This document shows positions 23,901 to 35,399 of a DNA stretch of 64,000 nt, piece after piece. Source of the DNA: Aquila chrysaetos chrysaetos (lineage: Eukaryota > Chordata > Aves > Accipitriformes > Accipitridae); the NCBI RefSeq assembly GCF_900496995.4, contig NC_044009.1:11688001-11752000 (forward strand), given 5' to 3'. Below the pieces are notes generated by a model, which searched no databases, had not been told where the DNA came from, and saw only the letters and a program-made list of their open reading frames with translations. Each line of letters opens with the position of its first letter. Position 1 is the stretch's first letter. Both the position numbers and the translations under genes were made by a program.

Positions 23901-24290
23901 GTCACTGTGGGCATGACACTGTTTCTGAGATGCAGTGGACGCTCTTGACCACAGCCATCAGCTCTTTGTTGCCTTTTAATGGCATGTCACCAATGGTTGT
24001 CTAAATGGCCTTGGTGCCCACCATCTAGAGACCCGACCAGCTTCCCTAGGGTCCTTTTCCTCATGTTGTCACCATGAGGGGCTCACGATGAATTTCTTCC
24101 TCCCATCAGGTTCATACCCTCCCTTTGGGCTCCTCTCAAAACCTTCTGGAGCCACACCATGGTTCAGCTCTGCGTTCTCACACGTGCACCACCACGTATC
24201 TTTCTGGCATGCTGCATGGCAAACCGAACAAACTGTCTGGCCACAGTTATCTGTTAATCCTCCTCTGGCCTCTTCCCTATCAAGGCATCA
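20999..24290. other. Non-coding intergenic stretch
   Basis: No supported gene. A 109-codon reverse-strand frame at 22,872-23,201 and broken reverse-strand frames around 23,220-24,110 were examined as possible retrocopies. They match no family I know and carry stops and frame changes, so they are not called. Confidence 0.5.
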
Positions 24291-24295
24291 TCTAA

Positions 24296-24560
24296 ACTAT
24301 TACACAGCCCTGCTGTTGACTTTGCTAGCCTTTGATCATTTATTCACAGGCTGGACAGATTCTCTCCGTTATGAATTACAGGACTCTAATTGGATTGAGA
24401 GCCAAGCCTGCACCTTCCCCTGTAATTTAGCTTTAATTAATGCCCATTTATTATTAACTGTTATCAGCTGGGCTTAGGCTTAAAGTCAGCTGGTTATTAT
24501 CCAGAGACCAGCACAGATTGTTTTCATCTCCTTTATTACCCATTTCAATAATTTCCCCCT
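24296..24560 (+). promoter_or_regulatory. Candidate conserved element (TTAATTAA, GATA-like and E-box sites)
   Basis: The block holds CTTTAATTAATG (24,431-24,442), ATTTATTATTAAC, TTATCAGCTG (24,461-24,470, a GATA core on the reverse strand fused to a CAGCTG E-box), a second TCAGCTGG and TTATTATCC. Close juxtaposition of homeodomain, GATA and E-box motifs in unique, low-CpG sequence suggests a developmental enhancer. It is inferred from motifs only. Confidence 0.38.
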
Positions 24561-24921
24561 CCCCTGTTGACAGATGCACACAAAATGTGCACATCAGCAT
24601 AAAGGATCGCTGTTAAGGAACAATGGGTCTTTCAAAGCTGCCAAAGTCAAAGGAAAGTCTCCCCATGTCTCTAAGTCAGTACCCAAGCCAGTGTGGACTA
24701 AGAAAAATGCCCCTGTATTTCTACAGGAGATACACAGTTTACCTTTTTTTTTTTTTTCCCGAGGCACAAAATCTGTAATTGAGAGTGGAAATGGGTGAGG
24801 AGCTATTTTGAAAGAATTGGGGCATTTACATGTTCTTTTATATTTTCCATTTTCTCATTTCTGGCTTTAAGAAAAAAGAACAGAAAAAGAAACCTTTTCT
24901 TCCTTTTCCCTTTTATCACTT

Positions 24922-24941
24922 CCCCCCCCCCCCCCCCAAAA
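24922..24941 (+). repeat. C16-A4 homopolymer tract
   Basis: Sixteen C residues followed by four A residues within a pyrimidine-rich low-complexity stretch (24,890-24,941). Confidence 0.9.
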
Positions 24942-27590
24942 TAGCAGCAGTGAAAGTACCACAAACCAAACCCAAGAAAACAAGTACTCAGGAGAGGGCT
25001 TCAGAGCCTGGTTAAAAAAATAGAGAGCTGAAGAAAGAACGCTTTGCCTCCAGCCTGCATCCATTTTCCATTCTGCAAAATCACTCCATGAGGTCTACTG
25101 AGACTCCTCCAGCAAAGCCAGAGGTTTCAAAGCCAATGCAACCATGCACCAAACTATTTCTCCTGCTCTCTTTGACCTCCCCTGCAAGTGGAGCATGTTG
25201 AAATCTTTCCTTTCAGATCCATCGGAACGATGGTGGCTCTGAAAGGACCCTGAGATGATGCCCCAGTGTCCGTGGCTGCCAGGCAGGAACCAGGCATTGC
25301 TTTCACCTCTCCTCAGACCCCACTCGTAGCTGCTCCCATCAGACACTCGGAGGCTTGTCAAGAGCCCCCTGGGCTTTTGTGCTTGGCGTGGTCTTCATGT
25401 ACGGGGGAGAAACACACCCTCCTTCAACTCCAGGCTGCAAACAGGACATTGCCCACCAGCCTTGCTCCTGACTCCCAGAGGTGGATTATCAGCAGCAGAA
25501 TTGCGGGGGGGGTTGGCCATTTGCTTCTACACCCTCGTGAGGCCAGAGGATTTGGGCTGAAGTATCTGGAAAGCAGTTCAAGAGGATCAGCTCCCCTCCA
25601 CTGGGGATCTAACCCACTGCAGCCATTGCTTTTGTTAAAAGAAGTCAATTCCAGGCTTTACAAGAAGGCAGTGGTTAATCTAGGAGCAAGGGGCCACTTT
25701 GATGACCAACACTTAGCCGGCAGGGAGCTTTCAGCTTCTACATACTGTCCCTCCCCAAGGCATTGCTCTGGCCAACTTGGCCAAGAACATCAAGTGTGCA
25801 GAGGACTGATAAAACACAGGGCATCAGAGCTCCTGGTGGACTGGGGTGCCAGTGTATGGCACTGAAACACAAGCAAATGCCTCTACTACATATGGTGACA
25901 GTGACACTTTGTGGGGGAAAGCAACAGTGGCAAAAGCAAGAAGAACAAGTGAGGCATGGGAAGGCCCCTTTCTCTCTTGTCTGGGGTTGAAGAGCTCTTT
26001 GAGAAAGGTCAGGAACTGGTCAGAGAAACAGAAACATTCCCAAGGAGAGATGCAACATCTGACTTCCAGGTCAAAGAGCAGCAATAACTCCTTTGGTTTG
26101 ACTTTTTCCCCATCCTTAGGGAATATTTCAATTCAGTATTTCTTGATAATTGTTGTGAAATTGGCAGTTCTTGCCCCATTTAGTACTTTCTTCTCCTTGC
26201 TTTTCTCTGGGTCAGCTTGCAGATCTGTCCGGCATAAAGCTCTGAGGTTGCAAAGTTGGCTTCTGCTTTTGATGAGTAAAGAAATCAACACTTCAAAATT
26301 TTCAGTGCCGGAAGGACTCCAAATTCCACCTGGCTCTCAACCACATACCCCTTGCCTCGGGGCTGCAGGGGAACACTGAGTCTCCCTAACACCTTGCAAG
26401 CCAAATGCAATGCAATGCTTGTCTCCATCTAGAAGTCAGACCATAACAGACTGACAGCAATACCAATCTGGTTCTAGTTCAGCCACTTCCCATTTAAATC
26501 CGCTATAACAGTCAGCAAAGCACCACAATTTCTGACACTGAAATGATCTTCTGAACATCCTGCAAGCTCTTACCTTGAGGGCAGAGGATCTTACTCATGC
26601 ACTGCAGACACTGGGATGGGATGAACAGCTGGCTGGGGCTGGGGGGAAGCTAGGTACTGCCTCAAAATGCCCTGTCCTCTCTGCAAGCCTGCTTTTTACC
26701 TGCCTGCAGACCCCTAAGAAGTTTTGCACAGGAGACACAGACCTCTTCTGAAGGGACGTGGCTATATGATTACAGCATAACCTGCACAGATTGGTATTTC
26801 TTTGTTGTCTTTCCCAGACCCTTGGGATGTGAGCTCACAAATCTCCCCAATTCCAGAGACATGCAATAGTGGGCTTGGTCAGAGAGGATTGCCCCAGTAC
26901 ATGGCACAGCTTGGATCCAAGTCCATTGGATCTGAGACGATGGGTCTTGTCAACCAAAACCATGGGTCAGGACTTTCTCAGGACCACAGGGAAGATGGCA
27001 GCAGGAATTATTCAAGCCTTGGCTCCGGACCAAGATTTCAACCCCTGCAGACAAGCGCTGTAGAAGTGTCACTGCTGGCTGTGGCCATCAGACAGCGAGG
27101 TGTCCTGCACAGGGAGCCCCAGAAACGTTAGCCTCTATTAAATGTGCAGCTTCCCAGTTAAATTGCATTAAACCTCTGTGTGACTATGCATAAGAAGGAT
27201 TAACATAGCTGTGATTCAAAGTGAGGTAAGCTGGATCAAATTGGCACCAGTAATTCTGATTGATACCAGACAGGCACAAGTAGAATTCACAAACTGGAGC
27301 ATACACGGAAAGCATATCAGGATGACAGGAGCACATGTCCCAGGCACATGCTACTACCTCATGGCAAATGGAAAGGAGAGAGAAGTTTTTGGTGACGGTG
27401 GCAAATCATCTCATCCCCACCGCAGTGTGAGAGCTGCCCTGGGATAGTTACCCTGAGCTGAGTGTATCATCCGTCCAGGGGCTCTTCCCTGCAAAGACTT
27501 CATTTGGTTTAATTACTCTAATTTGGAAGTCAATTCAGATCGGCTTTCCTGAAGATGCTTGCCTAGAGCAGCCCTCAAGGAACTTAAAAA

Positions 27591-27612
27591 CAACTGAAAC
27601 TGTTTTCAGTTG
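27591..27612. repeat. Inverted repeat with 9-bp perfect arms
   Basis: CAACTGAAA and TTTCAGTTG are perfect inverted arms around a 4-base spacer. It could be a dimer binding site (each arm holds a CAGTTG/CAACTG E-box or MYB-like core) or a chance hairpin. No T-run follows, and terminator logic does not apply in a vertebrate. Confidence 0.7.
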
Positions 27613-29340
27613 TGTATCAGCTCCCTCAGGCTTGACAAAAATAGGGTAAACACGTCAACAAAACACTTTAATAAGATGCTTCCCTAACTTGCTCTTTACC
27701 CAGGCTTTCAGCACAGTCAACTTCCAAGCCCTCAAGGTTGGAAAACATCCTACCCAAGGAAGGAAGAGCTAGTACAGGAGGAGCCTGGCCTGTGTATCAG
27801 GAGCGTGATGGGTAGAGGAGGGTGTCCCTGCATGGGCACATCCCCAGCCAGTGGGTCCCCACAGGTCCTCGCCACAGAGCAATGCAGCTGGTGAACAAGC
27901 AAGGTGGAGCGATGTCTATGGCCGCTGCTGTCTGCGGGAGGAGAGATGAGACAGATTTATCTGTGCACCGAAGGTGAGCTAGTAAAGAGCTACAAGGCGT
28001 ACACCCACACTATGGTAGTGTTCTGGCGAGGGCCCAGCAGGAGATGCCCAGGTGACCTTGTTATTTAATGTGCTGTGACCGGCGCACTGTTACACTGAGA
28101 TTTAATAGCAGGCTCCCGCAGAGCACTGCAAAGAAGCGTCTCTCTCCAGCCATCCGAGTCAGCCGCTTCCCCCACAGATACGCAATCTGTGCAGAGAGCA
28201 CATCACAGGCAAAGATGTAACCAGCAGGAGCGGCACAGGAGCATCACTTGGCGTTGGTCCGGTCAACGGGCCACTCCAGCATCAGTCAAAGAAAGGGGAG
28301 CACGTTCACCCTCTGCATAAGGAACAAGCAGCCATTGCATGGTGCCACACTGATTTTCCAAGCCAGTGCCTTGCTCCAGCCTGTGCACAGTGTTGTACAG
28401 CAGAAAACAGAAATATTGGATGCTGCCAGTCCCAAGGGCTTTTTGTTAGCCAGGACCAGCAATGCAGCCTGGCTGATGGTCCAGCATGTTTTCATCTATG
28501 GCAGCCACACGGGCAGCTTGGGCTACCAAAGGAAAAGCTGACTGTGGCTGTGCCAGTTTATTCTAGGAGATCTGGAAGGCTTTGCTTTGGCTTTGTTTCA
28601 TCATGGGCAGCACATACACCTGGCTGATGCAGGGGCAAGTTTTGGAAAGGAACAGCACGCTGACAAGGAAGGCTTTCTGAAATATTTTCTAGCACTCCCT
28701 AATAAAAAAAAGGCCAATGTTTCAGTGAAATATCACTACATCTGGAAAGAAAAATCAAGAGCAAAATAGACCGTCTTCTCTCCCCTGCTGCCCTCCTCCC
28801 CCCCTCAAATTCCTTCAGAGTAGGAGCGGTGACTGCTGTGATCTCTGGCTCTCCCAGGTATAAATTCATCAAGTTTTGGCCACTGCTAAGCCAGACTCTG
28901 AAGATAAGCTCTGTGTGGCCTCATACGTGACCCAGAAACAAACAGCACAGCAGGGTTCGCATCACAGCTTTTAAATCCCAGCTTTCCTCCTGCCACCAGC
29001 CCTTGTCACCAGCTGATAACCAGAACCAAAGGGCTTGATATGGCACAGTTTTCCAGCGCCCTGGACTGATACCCTGTCCTGCAGGAAACAGATGGCCAGT
29101 GTGGATCTGGACATCACCTCAGTTTGTTTAAATCACTCCTGGCTGCTGTGTCCAAGTCCTCTCCTGGCATGAATGGACATGTCATGACACTTCCCCTGCA
29201 AAGCAGGAACTTTGCAGCAGCTTTCTGTGGCCCCTCTTTCCCGTTTAGGTGAAGGGAGAGGAGAGATGGAGCTGTGGTTCACATTTGCAGACTCCCCATG
29301 CAACAAGAACACGTGGTCCCTGACCAAGCTGGTGCTTGCT

Positions 29341-29880
29341 GGTGCAATGGCAAGGCTGGAGCCCGGGGATCAGCATCACTGGGGAGCTGGAAACGTGCCT
29401 CAGGTCGCTGCCTTGCTGTCTGCAAAACCTTCTCCCACGCTCCTCGGGAAACTGCATGCCCGAGGCGTGATTTCTCACATCGCCAGCCCGCACCCTGGGA
29501 GGGAAAAGGCACATACGGCAGCCGACGTTTGAGGAGGGGTGGTTGGAGGCTGCCTGGCTGATGGGAAGCTCTGTGCTGGGCAAGCAGCACTGTCCCAGCC
29601 CCTGCCAGAACCTGCTGCTCCTGGCAGCGAGACGGCTCGGTGTGTGGCACGGTGCCCATCTCAGAGAAAAGAAACCATCCAGCGCGGCTCCTCCTCAAAC
29701 AAGCCAGGCAAATCTCTGGCCAAGATTAACAACGAAGGCTTGAGCCTGCTGGCAAACTGGGCTACGGCAAACCAGGGCATGCCTGTAATGCTGATACCCG
29801 CCGGCCAGCCACAGGAACAGGTACCGATGCTGCGCAGCCCACAGTGCGGCATCTCCTCGTGCCACGGTGCTTCAGGGGGT
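29341..29880. promoter_or_regulatory. Orphan CpG-rich block in the gene desert
   Basis: Counting by eye I find 27 CpG dinucleotides in these 540 bases, against only a few per 500 in the surrounding desert, in GC-rich sequence. That gives an observed/expected ratio of roughly 0.6, at the usual island threshold. Frames stay open here because of the GC content, with no recognisable protein. Orphan islands far from genes often mark alternative or non-coding RNA promoters or poised enhancers. Function is inferred. Confidence 0.5.
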
Positions 29881-30216
29881 TGGTGGGTGGCCCGGGCACC
29901 AGATAAACCCAGTGCCAAATCCTTCAGGTTGGGGAAGGAAAGGGCTGAGGGCATCCTCCTGTGAGGCTGTAATTCATGCTAGCCTTTTGTCCTCACTCCA
30001 TTTGCTAGTTAATTGCTTCTGGCCACCAGCAGTAAGAGCGTAAAGCATCAGCACAGGGCCGTGTGGCTGTGAGAGCCCCAGTGCGGGCACAGACAGCTTG
30101 CAAGACTGGCAGCCCTCTGCAAACAGTGGTTTTTCTCTTTCTCATCACTCCCAGCTCTTCCCAGAGCCTTCCTCAGCGCACTTTCCAAGGGGGTCACAAA
30201 CCCATCTGGGTTTGGG

Positions 30217-30244
30217 ATATGGGGACAGCAGTCTGTCCCCATAT
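30217..30244. repeat. Hairpin-forming inverted repeat, 12-bp perfect arms
   Basis: ATATGGGGACAG and CTGTCCCCATAT are perfect inverted arms separated by four bases (CAGT). This is the longest perfect short-spacer inverted repeat I noticed in the desert. It could extrude as a cruciform or form an RNA hairpin if transcribed, but the 28-base total is too short for a microRNA precursor. Confidence 0.75.
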
Positions 30245-30675
30245 CAGAGGCAGGGCAATAAAGCAAGCAAAGCAGCAAATGAAAAACAAACCCCAGCTGT
30301 TCTGACACAAAGGCTAGCTGGCATGAAGATCTGTCCTCAAACCTTTGGGATTGCTCCTTTTCTCCAAGGCAGGTGGTGTTTTATATTCTGTTCCCTCCAC
30401 CTCCCCGCTCCTGCCCTAGTACAGGGAGAGCTCCTGAAATAGCTACTTCTAGCCACTTTATTTTGGATGCAAATCATTGGTATTCTGCAAGAAGAGCTCT
30501 CACTTGGAGAGCTATCCTGCCAGACCTGTTCCAGCTGATTTCCTCACAGAGCTGAAGCCCTTCCTATAAAAACCTGCGGCTGCAAACCGAGCGATCAGCC
30601 AGGGTTCACCTCCTTTCTATTTTATCATTCCAAACCCATCCCCTCCTCATTTTGTTTCCTTTTATTTCCCTTCCT

Positions 30676-30860
30676 TCACATCTGCATTACTGCAGAGCGC
30701 TGTTAATGGGATTTATGGCTAAATATTATCTGGCATACAGGTAATTCAATATGCACTTGCTGGTCCGGTTTGAAAAGCAAACAGCTTCTCTCACCACTCT
30801 GCTTTTGGCTCAGCTACCTTAATTGCCCGTGACATACCATGTGCAGGGTAAATATTTGGT
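30676..30860 (+). promoter_or_regulatory. Candidate conserved element, AT-rich with homeodomain-like sites
   Basis: This unique-sequence block includes GTTAATGGGATTTATGGC, GGCTAAATATTATC, ACAGGTAATTCAATATGC, TACCTTAATTGCC and GGTAAATATTTGG (forkhead-like). The clustering of TAAT, GATT and forkhead-type cores without simple repetition suggests an enhancer. Conservation needs an alignment. Confidence 0.35.
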
Positions 30861-31047
30861 CCTGGCTCTGAAGCTTGAAGGCTCCCCTCCTGCCCTCTGC
30901 ATGCGGATCGGGATCTCAGCAGCATTAGGGGATGCCCTTTCCCACGCCGGGGTTAGCGGCTCACTCATGAATCAGGTCATTGCTGAGGAGAAACAGAGCA
31001 GGGGAGAGGGGGGAGAAAGGGGAGCAACATGGCTCTGCAGGAGACAG

Positions 31048-31190
31048 GAATCACAGAACCAGAGTAATTTAGTTTGAAAGGACCTCCAGAGGCCACTGGT
31101 CCAAACCCCTGCTCAGAGCAGGTCCAGCCAGATCCAGCTGCTCATGACTGTGTCCAACTGTGGTTTGACTATCTCCAAGGATGAACTCAA
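31048..31190 (-). mobile_element. CR1 LINE fragment, 5'-truncated (3' end)
   Basis: Read on the plus strand this matches the reverse complement of the CR1 3' end. It starts with AATCACAGAA, the complement of the CR1 terminal ATTCTGTGATT-type octamers. It then runs through GAAAGGACCTCCAGAGGCCA, GGTCCAAACCCCTGCTCAG, AGCAGGTCCAGCCAGATC, GACTGTGTCCAACTG and ATCTCCAAGGATG. The element is therefore on the minus strand and severely 5'-truncated, as most CR1 copies are. It has no coding capacity. The high-coordinate edge is approximate. Confidence 0.85.
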
Positions 31191-34100
31191 TTTGTGGGAA
31201 GATGCTTCTTTTCAGGCAGGATTTTCTCCATTTTACTTAACTCTACAAAAGCAGGAGAGATTGAGAACTTGTCCAGGAGAGAAGGCACTATATTAAAAGT
31301 AAGACATGCTATGCCTCCAGCCAAGAAGGCAGAAGATGGGAAAAAAACTCCAACTTCTCCAAGAGTAATTATGTAGCTCAGTGATTGAACGGGGGAGACA
31401 GCTGAGGTTAAATTCATGCCATGGACCCTGTGGCAGCAGCACTACCAAGAAGACCTTTTATGGGCTTTCGCACTGAACAATGAGCAAGGGAAACTTGAGT
31501 TTTAGCTACTCCAATGACCCAGCCAAAATGGCCACGTTCAGTCAGCAGTGGGGGAAAATGCAACCTTGCAAAGGGCACGAGAAATATGGTGCCTGCCTTG
31601 CAAAGAAAGAGCCAGTTGCTTGTGCTGGAAGATGCCTGCAGTCCTTCCCTCCAGCTGGGTTGAGTGCACAGTGCAGCAGCAACAGGACTTCCCATTGTAG
31701 CCTGCAAGAAGCAGTCCACTGGGAGGTGGGAATTTGCAAATAACATAGCAGGAATGTTTCAAAGAGCAAGCTGTATTGCTCCAATTAGTCCTCACCTGGG
31801 CCATGCTTTGCAGCACAGGAGGTGCTTTCCTGATCTGATCACCTACACTTCTCCTCCTGGTGAAAGGAGCAAGCTTTAATTACTGCTATGTGTCTGCTTA
31901 GTAAGTAGGAGAGCACAGGCACCACTGTGTAGGAGAGGCCATGCTTTTCTGCACATGGGCCATGCCAAAGGGATCTTGCTTCGCCAAGCTGCAGGTTACC
32001 CAGCTCCCCAAAGCGTGGTGATAACTCACATTGCAAGGAGCATCGCGGAAGGAGGAGAGCCTTTCCTTCAGTGCCAGGTCTCCCAGGCAACTTCTCTGTG
32101 AAGCAACAGAAGAAAAAACAGTGCCAAAGTGTAAGCTGAGAAACCGCCCAAATCTCTAATCACCAGGTACAGCCTAGGTCTGGCCTGGGATGGGAAATTT
32201 ATATCATCTGTCAACAAGAACTACACGCAACAAAAGCAAATTCAAGGGAACTCTGTTTTGCATCTTGCAGCTTCCTCTTTCACTGACTGCTATGACCTAT
32301 TTTTCTGAGGTTGCCTGTGCTTCCTAGAGGGTGAGGTCTTGTTCCCAGCCCCACCACCCAGTCAGATCCCTGTGCACTGTTCTTTCCTATCAGTTGCAGA
32401 CCTTGTGATATTTATAGAGTGTCTTGCACACCAAGGTCTTGGTCCTCTTCAGACCCTTGGGCGAGAACATACTATGAATTTTCTGCTCTGTGCTGACTGA
32501 CCCTCTGCATGGTGCTCACACCCTAAGCAAACTCACGCAGAGCTAAGAGCAGCAAGCAGAGGATTATCCATCCCAAAAGCTTTCTGAAAGGCCCACAGAC
32601 GAGGACCAGAGGAAGATGGAGGCCACATATGAATGACAGTGCTCCAGACAGCCCATCTGCAATGCAGTGCAATAAAGGAGTGACTGTGTGGCAGCCTGAA
32701 CTCTCTTGATGAGCTGGTGCAGAGCGCTGCGCGGGCAGTTTTCCCTTTAATGGAGGGCACTCCCTCGGAACAAGCATTTGGCACCAGATGAGTGAGGAAT
32801 GAGATGGCTCTAATCCCATAATTTAATTAGAGCTGTGTAGAGCTGCCTAACGAAAAGACCATTTCCTGAGCGGGCTTCAGCGCTGGGCGTCTGGCTCTCT
32901 GGGCTGGCAGCCTGGACCCTCTTGCTCCTGCTCTGCCAGCGAAAGGCGGTGCAGTGCTTTTCAACCCCTGCTCTGTCTTATTTTTCCTTCTCATGGGTTT
33001 TAGCCAAAGAAGCATGGGCTGGGACTCCCCCCGGCTCTACACCCTCATATTTGTGAACAAAGGGCTACCTGGTGCTGTCTGGTGGGGAGGGGAAGGGCAG
33101 GAGCTCTGGTTTTATCCCACAGAGGCAGGAGGTAGCAGTGAAAACCTAAGCTCCAGGCCTCCTTCCATGTGGGGGAAGTTCCAGGTCTCCTTCCATTTTG
33201 CAACCAAGCAAAAATATTGACCAAGACAAGACAAGGATCCACTGAAGGAGTATGCTGCAGGTGGTCAGGTCCCATCCTGCACTGACAAAGGGATCCTGGC
33301 ACCCTGCTCTCACACCATCCCACGAGCAGGGGTTTTGCTCCAGGTTTTTAGGATCTCCCCAGTTGTGTGGGGAGCACTGAACAGCCCCCCTGATTATGAA
33401 GTGGAGTAGCCCCCATATGCACTCCCAGATACACTGCAGGACAAGCTGGGATGGTGTGGGGGGGGCATCACTTTGGAGAACAATCAGTCCCTTTCCCACT
33501 TGGCACTGGTGCTCAGCTTCCCCTTTGTGGCCCGTGCATGTCCATGATGGAGCAAAAGAAGCCGGGGTTGAGGGACCAGCAGCCTGAGGGTCCAGTGTGT
33601 AAGAGCAGGGATGTGTAACCCCATCCCTTCAAAGAAGAGAGCAGCCCAGGCTGATGCTTCATCTCTGTCTCAGGGAAAGCATGCAGGCTAAGCCTGGCAT
33701 GAAATCTGAGTGGGATCAGCTTAGCATGAGGTTTTGGTCTGAGCCTTTCTGGCTTGACCCTGACCCAAGCATGCCTGGGCTATGGCTCCCAGCAGCCTCT
33801 CAGGGCTCAGCCAGCCACAGAGCTCCCCTGGTGCAAAAAATTCCTGCACAGCAGCAAAAGCCCAGGCTAGCCAACAGCAACATGCCTAATTAACAATAAT
33901 TGGCTCCTCGCCACCTATCTCCCAGTCTCAAGCTTGCACCCGCCCCAGTAATTGCTGCCCCATTATGTTTTCCGGATGCTCCAAGGTGAAAGGGAGCTTT
34001 GTACAGAACCTCAGGCAAGCCTGGGCTGCAGCAAGCTGGCAAGCAGTTGCTCCTGCACAAAGTCCTGACTTTGGGAGAAAGGCAGGGCTGGGGCATCCCG

Positions 34101-35340
34101 TTCTGCTCCTCAAAGCCTCAGCAAGAACTCCCAACCCCAAGGGAGAAGGGGGAGAAAGCAGTTCTGGCATCTCACTAAGTGTCCTGGCCACTGTCCCTGG
34201 CCATACACTGCTGGGTGCTTTATACAGGACAGACCTCATACAAATGCCCCCAGGAGGTGTCACTAGCCCAGTGATACCACCAGACTGGGAGAAGGGACTG
34301 CTGGGCGCAATAAATGCAGGTGCAGTGAACTATCCTGCTACCCTGGCAAGGAAAGAGCCTCCCAGAATATCAGTGATACAGCACTGCCCAGAGCTGTGGT
34401 CTATGGTCCCGCTGCTGGAGGTCCCCTGCCTGCCCCAGCTGGTCATCACCCCAGCTCTGAGGAAGGTCCTCTGCAGGCACCTTCCTACAGCAGCTTCAGC
34501 CGAAGGAAATCCCCAGCGCTGGGGAATTTCCTACCTCTTCTTGTAAGCTGAAGGCTGCTGGAAAGCTGCACCGAGACCAAAGACCTCGTATTTTGTTGCT
34601 GGTCCCCCAACCTTTTTCTGAGCCTGTTGCATGATGAGAGCAGCTGGGTCCTAGCCTGGAGAGAGCATTTCTTTGTGCCTCCTTAGGGAATCCCACACAC
34701 AACACTGCCTGTCTGTGGTTAAACAGGGATTTCCCTGCTACAGAGCCCACCGTTTTGCTCACAAGCAGACCTGCAGCTGGGGGAGGAGTCAGAGCAGCTC
34801 CAGTGTTCAATGTCTTCAGAGGAGGCAGACAACAGGCAGGAACAGAAGCTGAAGGCCGGAGGGAGTTGGAAAAAGTTGGCTTTAAGAACTGCTCCCAGTC
34901 TGCAAACAGAAACAAGAATAAAGGTTCATAAAGCTGGGACCAGCACTGCTCTCCTGGTTGCAAGGCACCGCGCTCCTTTGGCTCAGGTGTGGTGATGCTC
35001 TGGCTGTACATGAACCATCCTGCCTCCTGCAACCCAGCCCTGCCCCAGCCTGTCCCCACCAACCCAGGCAGGAGAAAATCAGCACCGGGCACAGCCAGCC
35101 AGCCTTTGCTACTCCTGGACAAAGCCTGGAAAAGAGTTGCTGTCATGCCATCTCCCTAACTTGCTGGGTCCTCCTAAAGGACCATTATCGTTTGTAGTGC
35201 ACTTGCTACTGCCTTCCCCAAAGGACTGCCCTCCTCCTCTTTGAAAATATTTAGGCAAAGGCTGAAACATGGTGCTTCGTAACCCATGGAGAAGAAAATT
35301 GCCTGGATTTAGCTGAGGCTCTCAACCATGATGAATTCAG
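31191..35340. other. Non-coding intergenic stretch
   Basis: No supported gene. A local duplication (CTCCAGGCCTCCTTCCAT versus TTCCAGGTCTCCTTCCAT, about 33,150-33,198) and a CCATAATTTAATTAGAGC patch near 32,815-32,832 are the only structures noted. The two longest open frames, 193 codons at 33,965-34,546 and 216 codons on the reverse strand at 34,496-35,146, contain no known domain. Confidence 0.5.
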
Positions 35341-35346
35341 TGCCTT

Positions 35347-35396
35347 GATCTTGGAAACTAAGCAAGCCTGGCCTGCCCAGTACATCTGTAGGAAAC
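35347..35396 (+). mobile_element. 5S-rRNA-like relic (5S pseudogene or 5S-derived SINE head)
   Basis: GATCTTGGAAACTAAGCA (35,347-35,364), GGCCTG (35,370-35,375) and AGTACATCTGTAGGAAAC (35,379-35,396) fall in the same order and nearly the same spacing as the internal promoter region of vertebrate 5S rRNA (its GATCTCGGAAGCTAAGCA, GGCCTG and AGTACTTGGATGGGAGAC blocks). Flanks are too diverged to define ends. It may be a decayed 5S pseudogene or the head of a SINE3-type element such as AmnSINE1, an amniote family with a 5S-derived 5' part. It cannot encode a working 5S rRNA. Confidence 0.55.
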
Positions 35397-35399
35397 GAC

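Larger units (their letters stand above)
24561..29340. other. Non-coding intergenic stretch
   Basis: No supported gene. It contains the C16-A4 tract at 24,922-24,941 and a perfect-arm inverted repeat at 27,591-27,612. The patch 28,060-28,200 (TTATTTAATG, then ACTGAGATTTAATAG) may be conserved. Open frames up to 199 codons are regarded as chance. Confidence 0.5.
29881..31047. other. Non-coding intergenic stretch including a candidate conserved element
   Basis: Outside the candidate element at 30,676-30,860 nothing is recognisable. A short inverted repeat occurs near 30,217-30,244 (ATATGGGGACAG...CTGTCCCCATAT, 12-bp perfect arms with a 4-base loop). Confidence 0.5.

Noticed and set aside
22872-24110. 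Possible processed pseudogene on the reverse strand (109-codon frame plus fragments)
   Set aside because: Some segments read like protein, but I recognise no family, frames break repeatedly, and no poly-A tail or flanking duplication is visible.
33965-35146. Overlapping opposite-strand frames of 193 and 216 codons
   Set aside because: They overlap antiparallel in GC-rich sequence with no motif or relative known to me. They are most likely chance.
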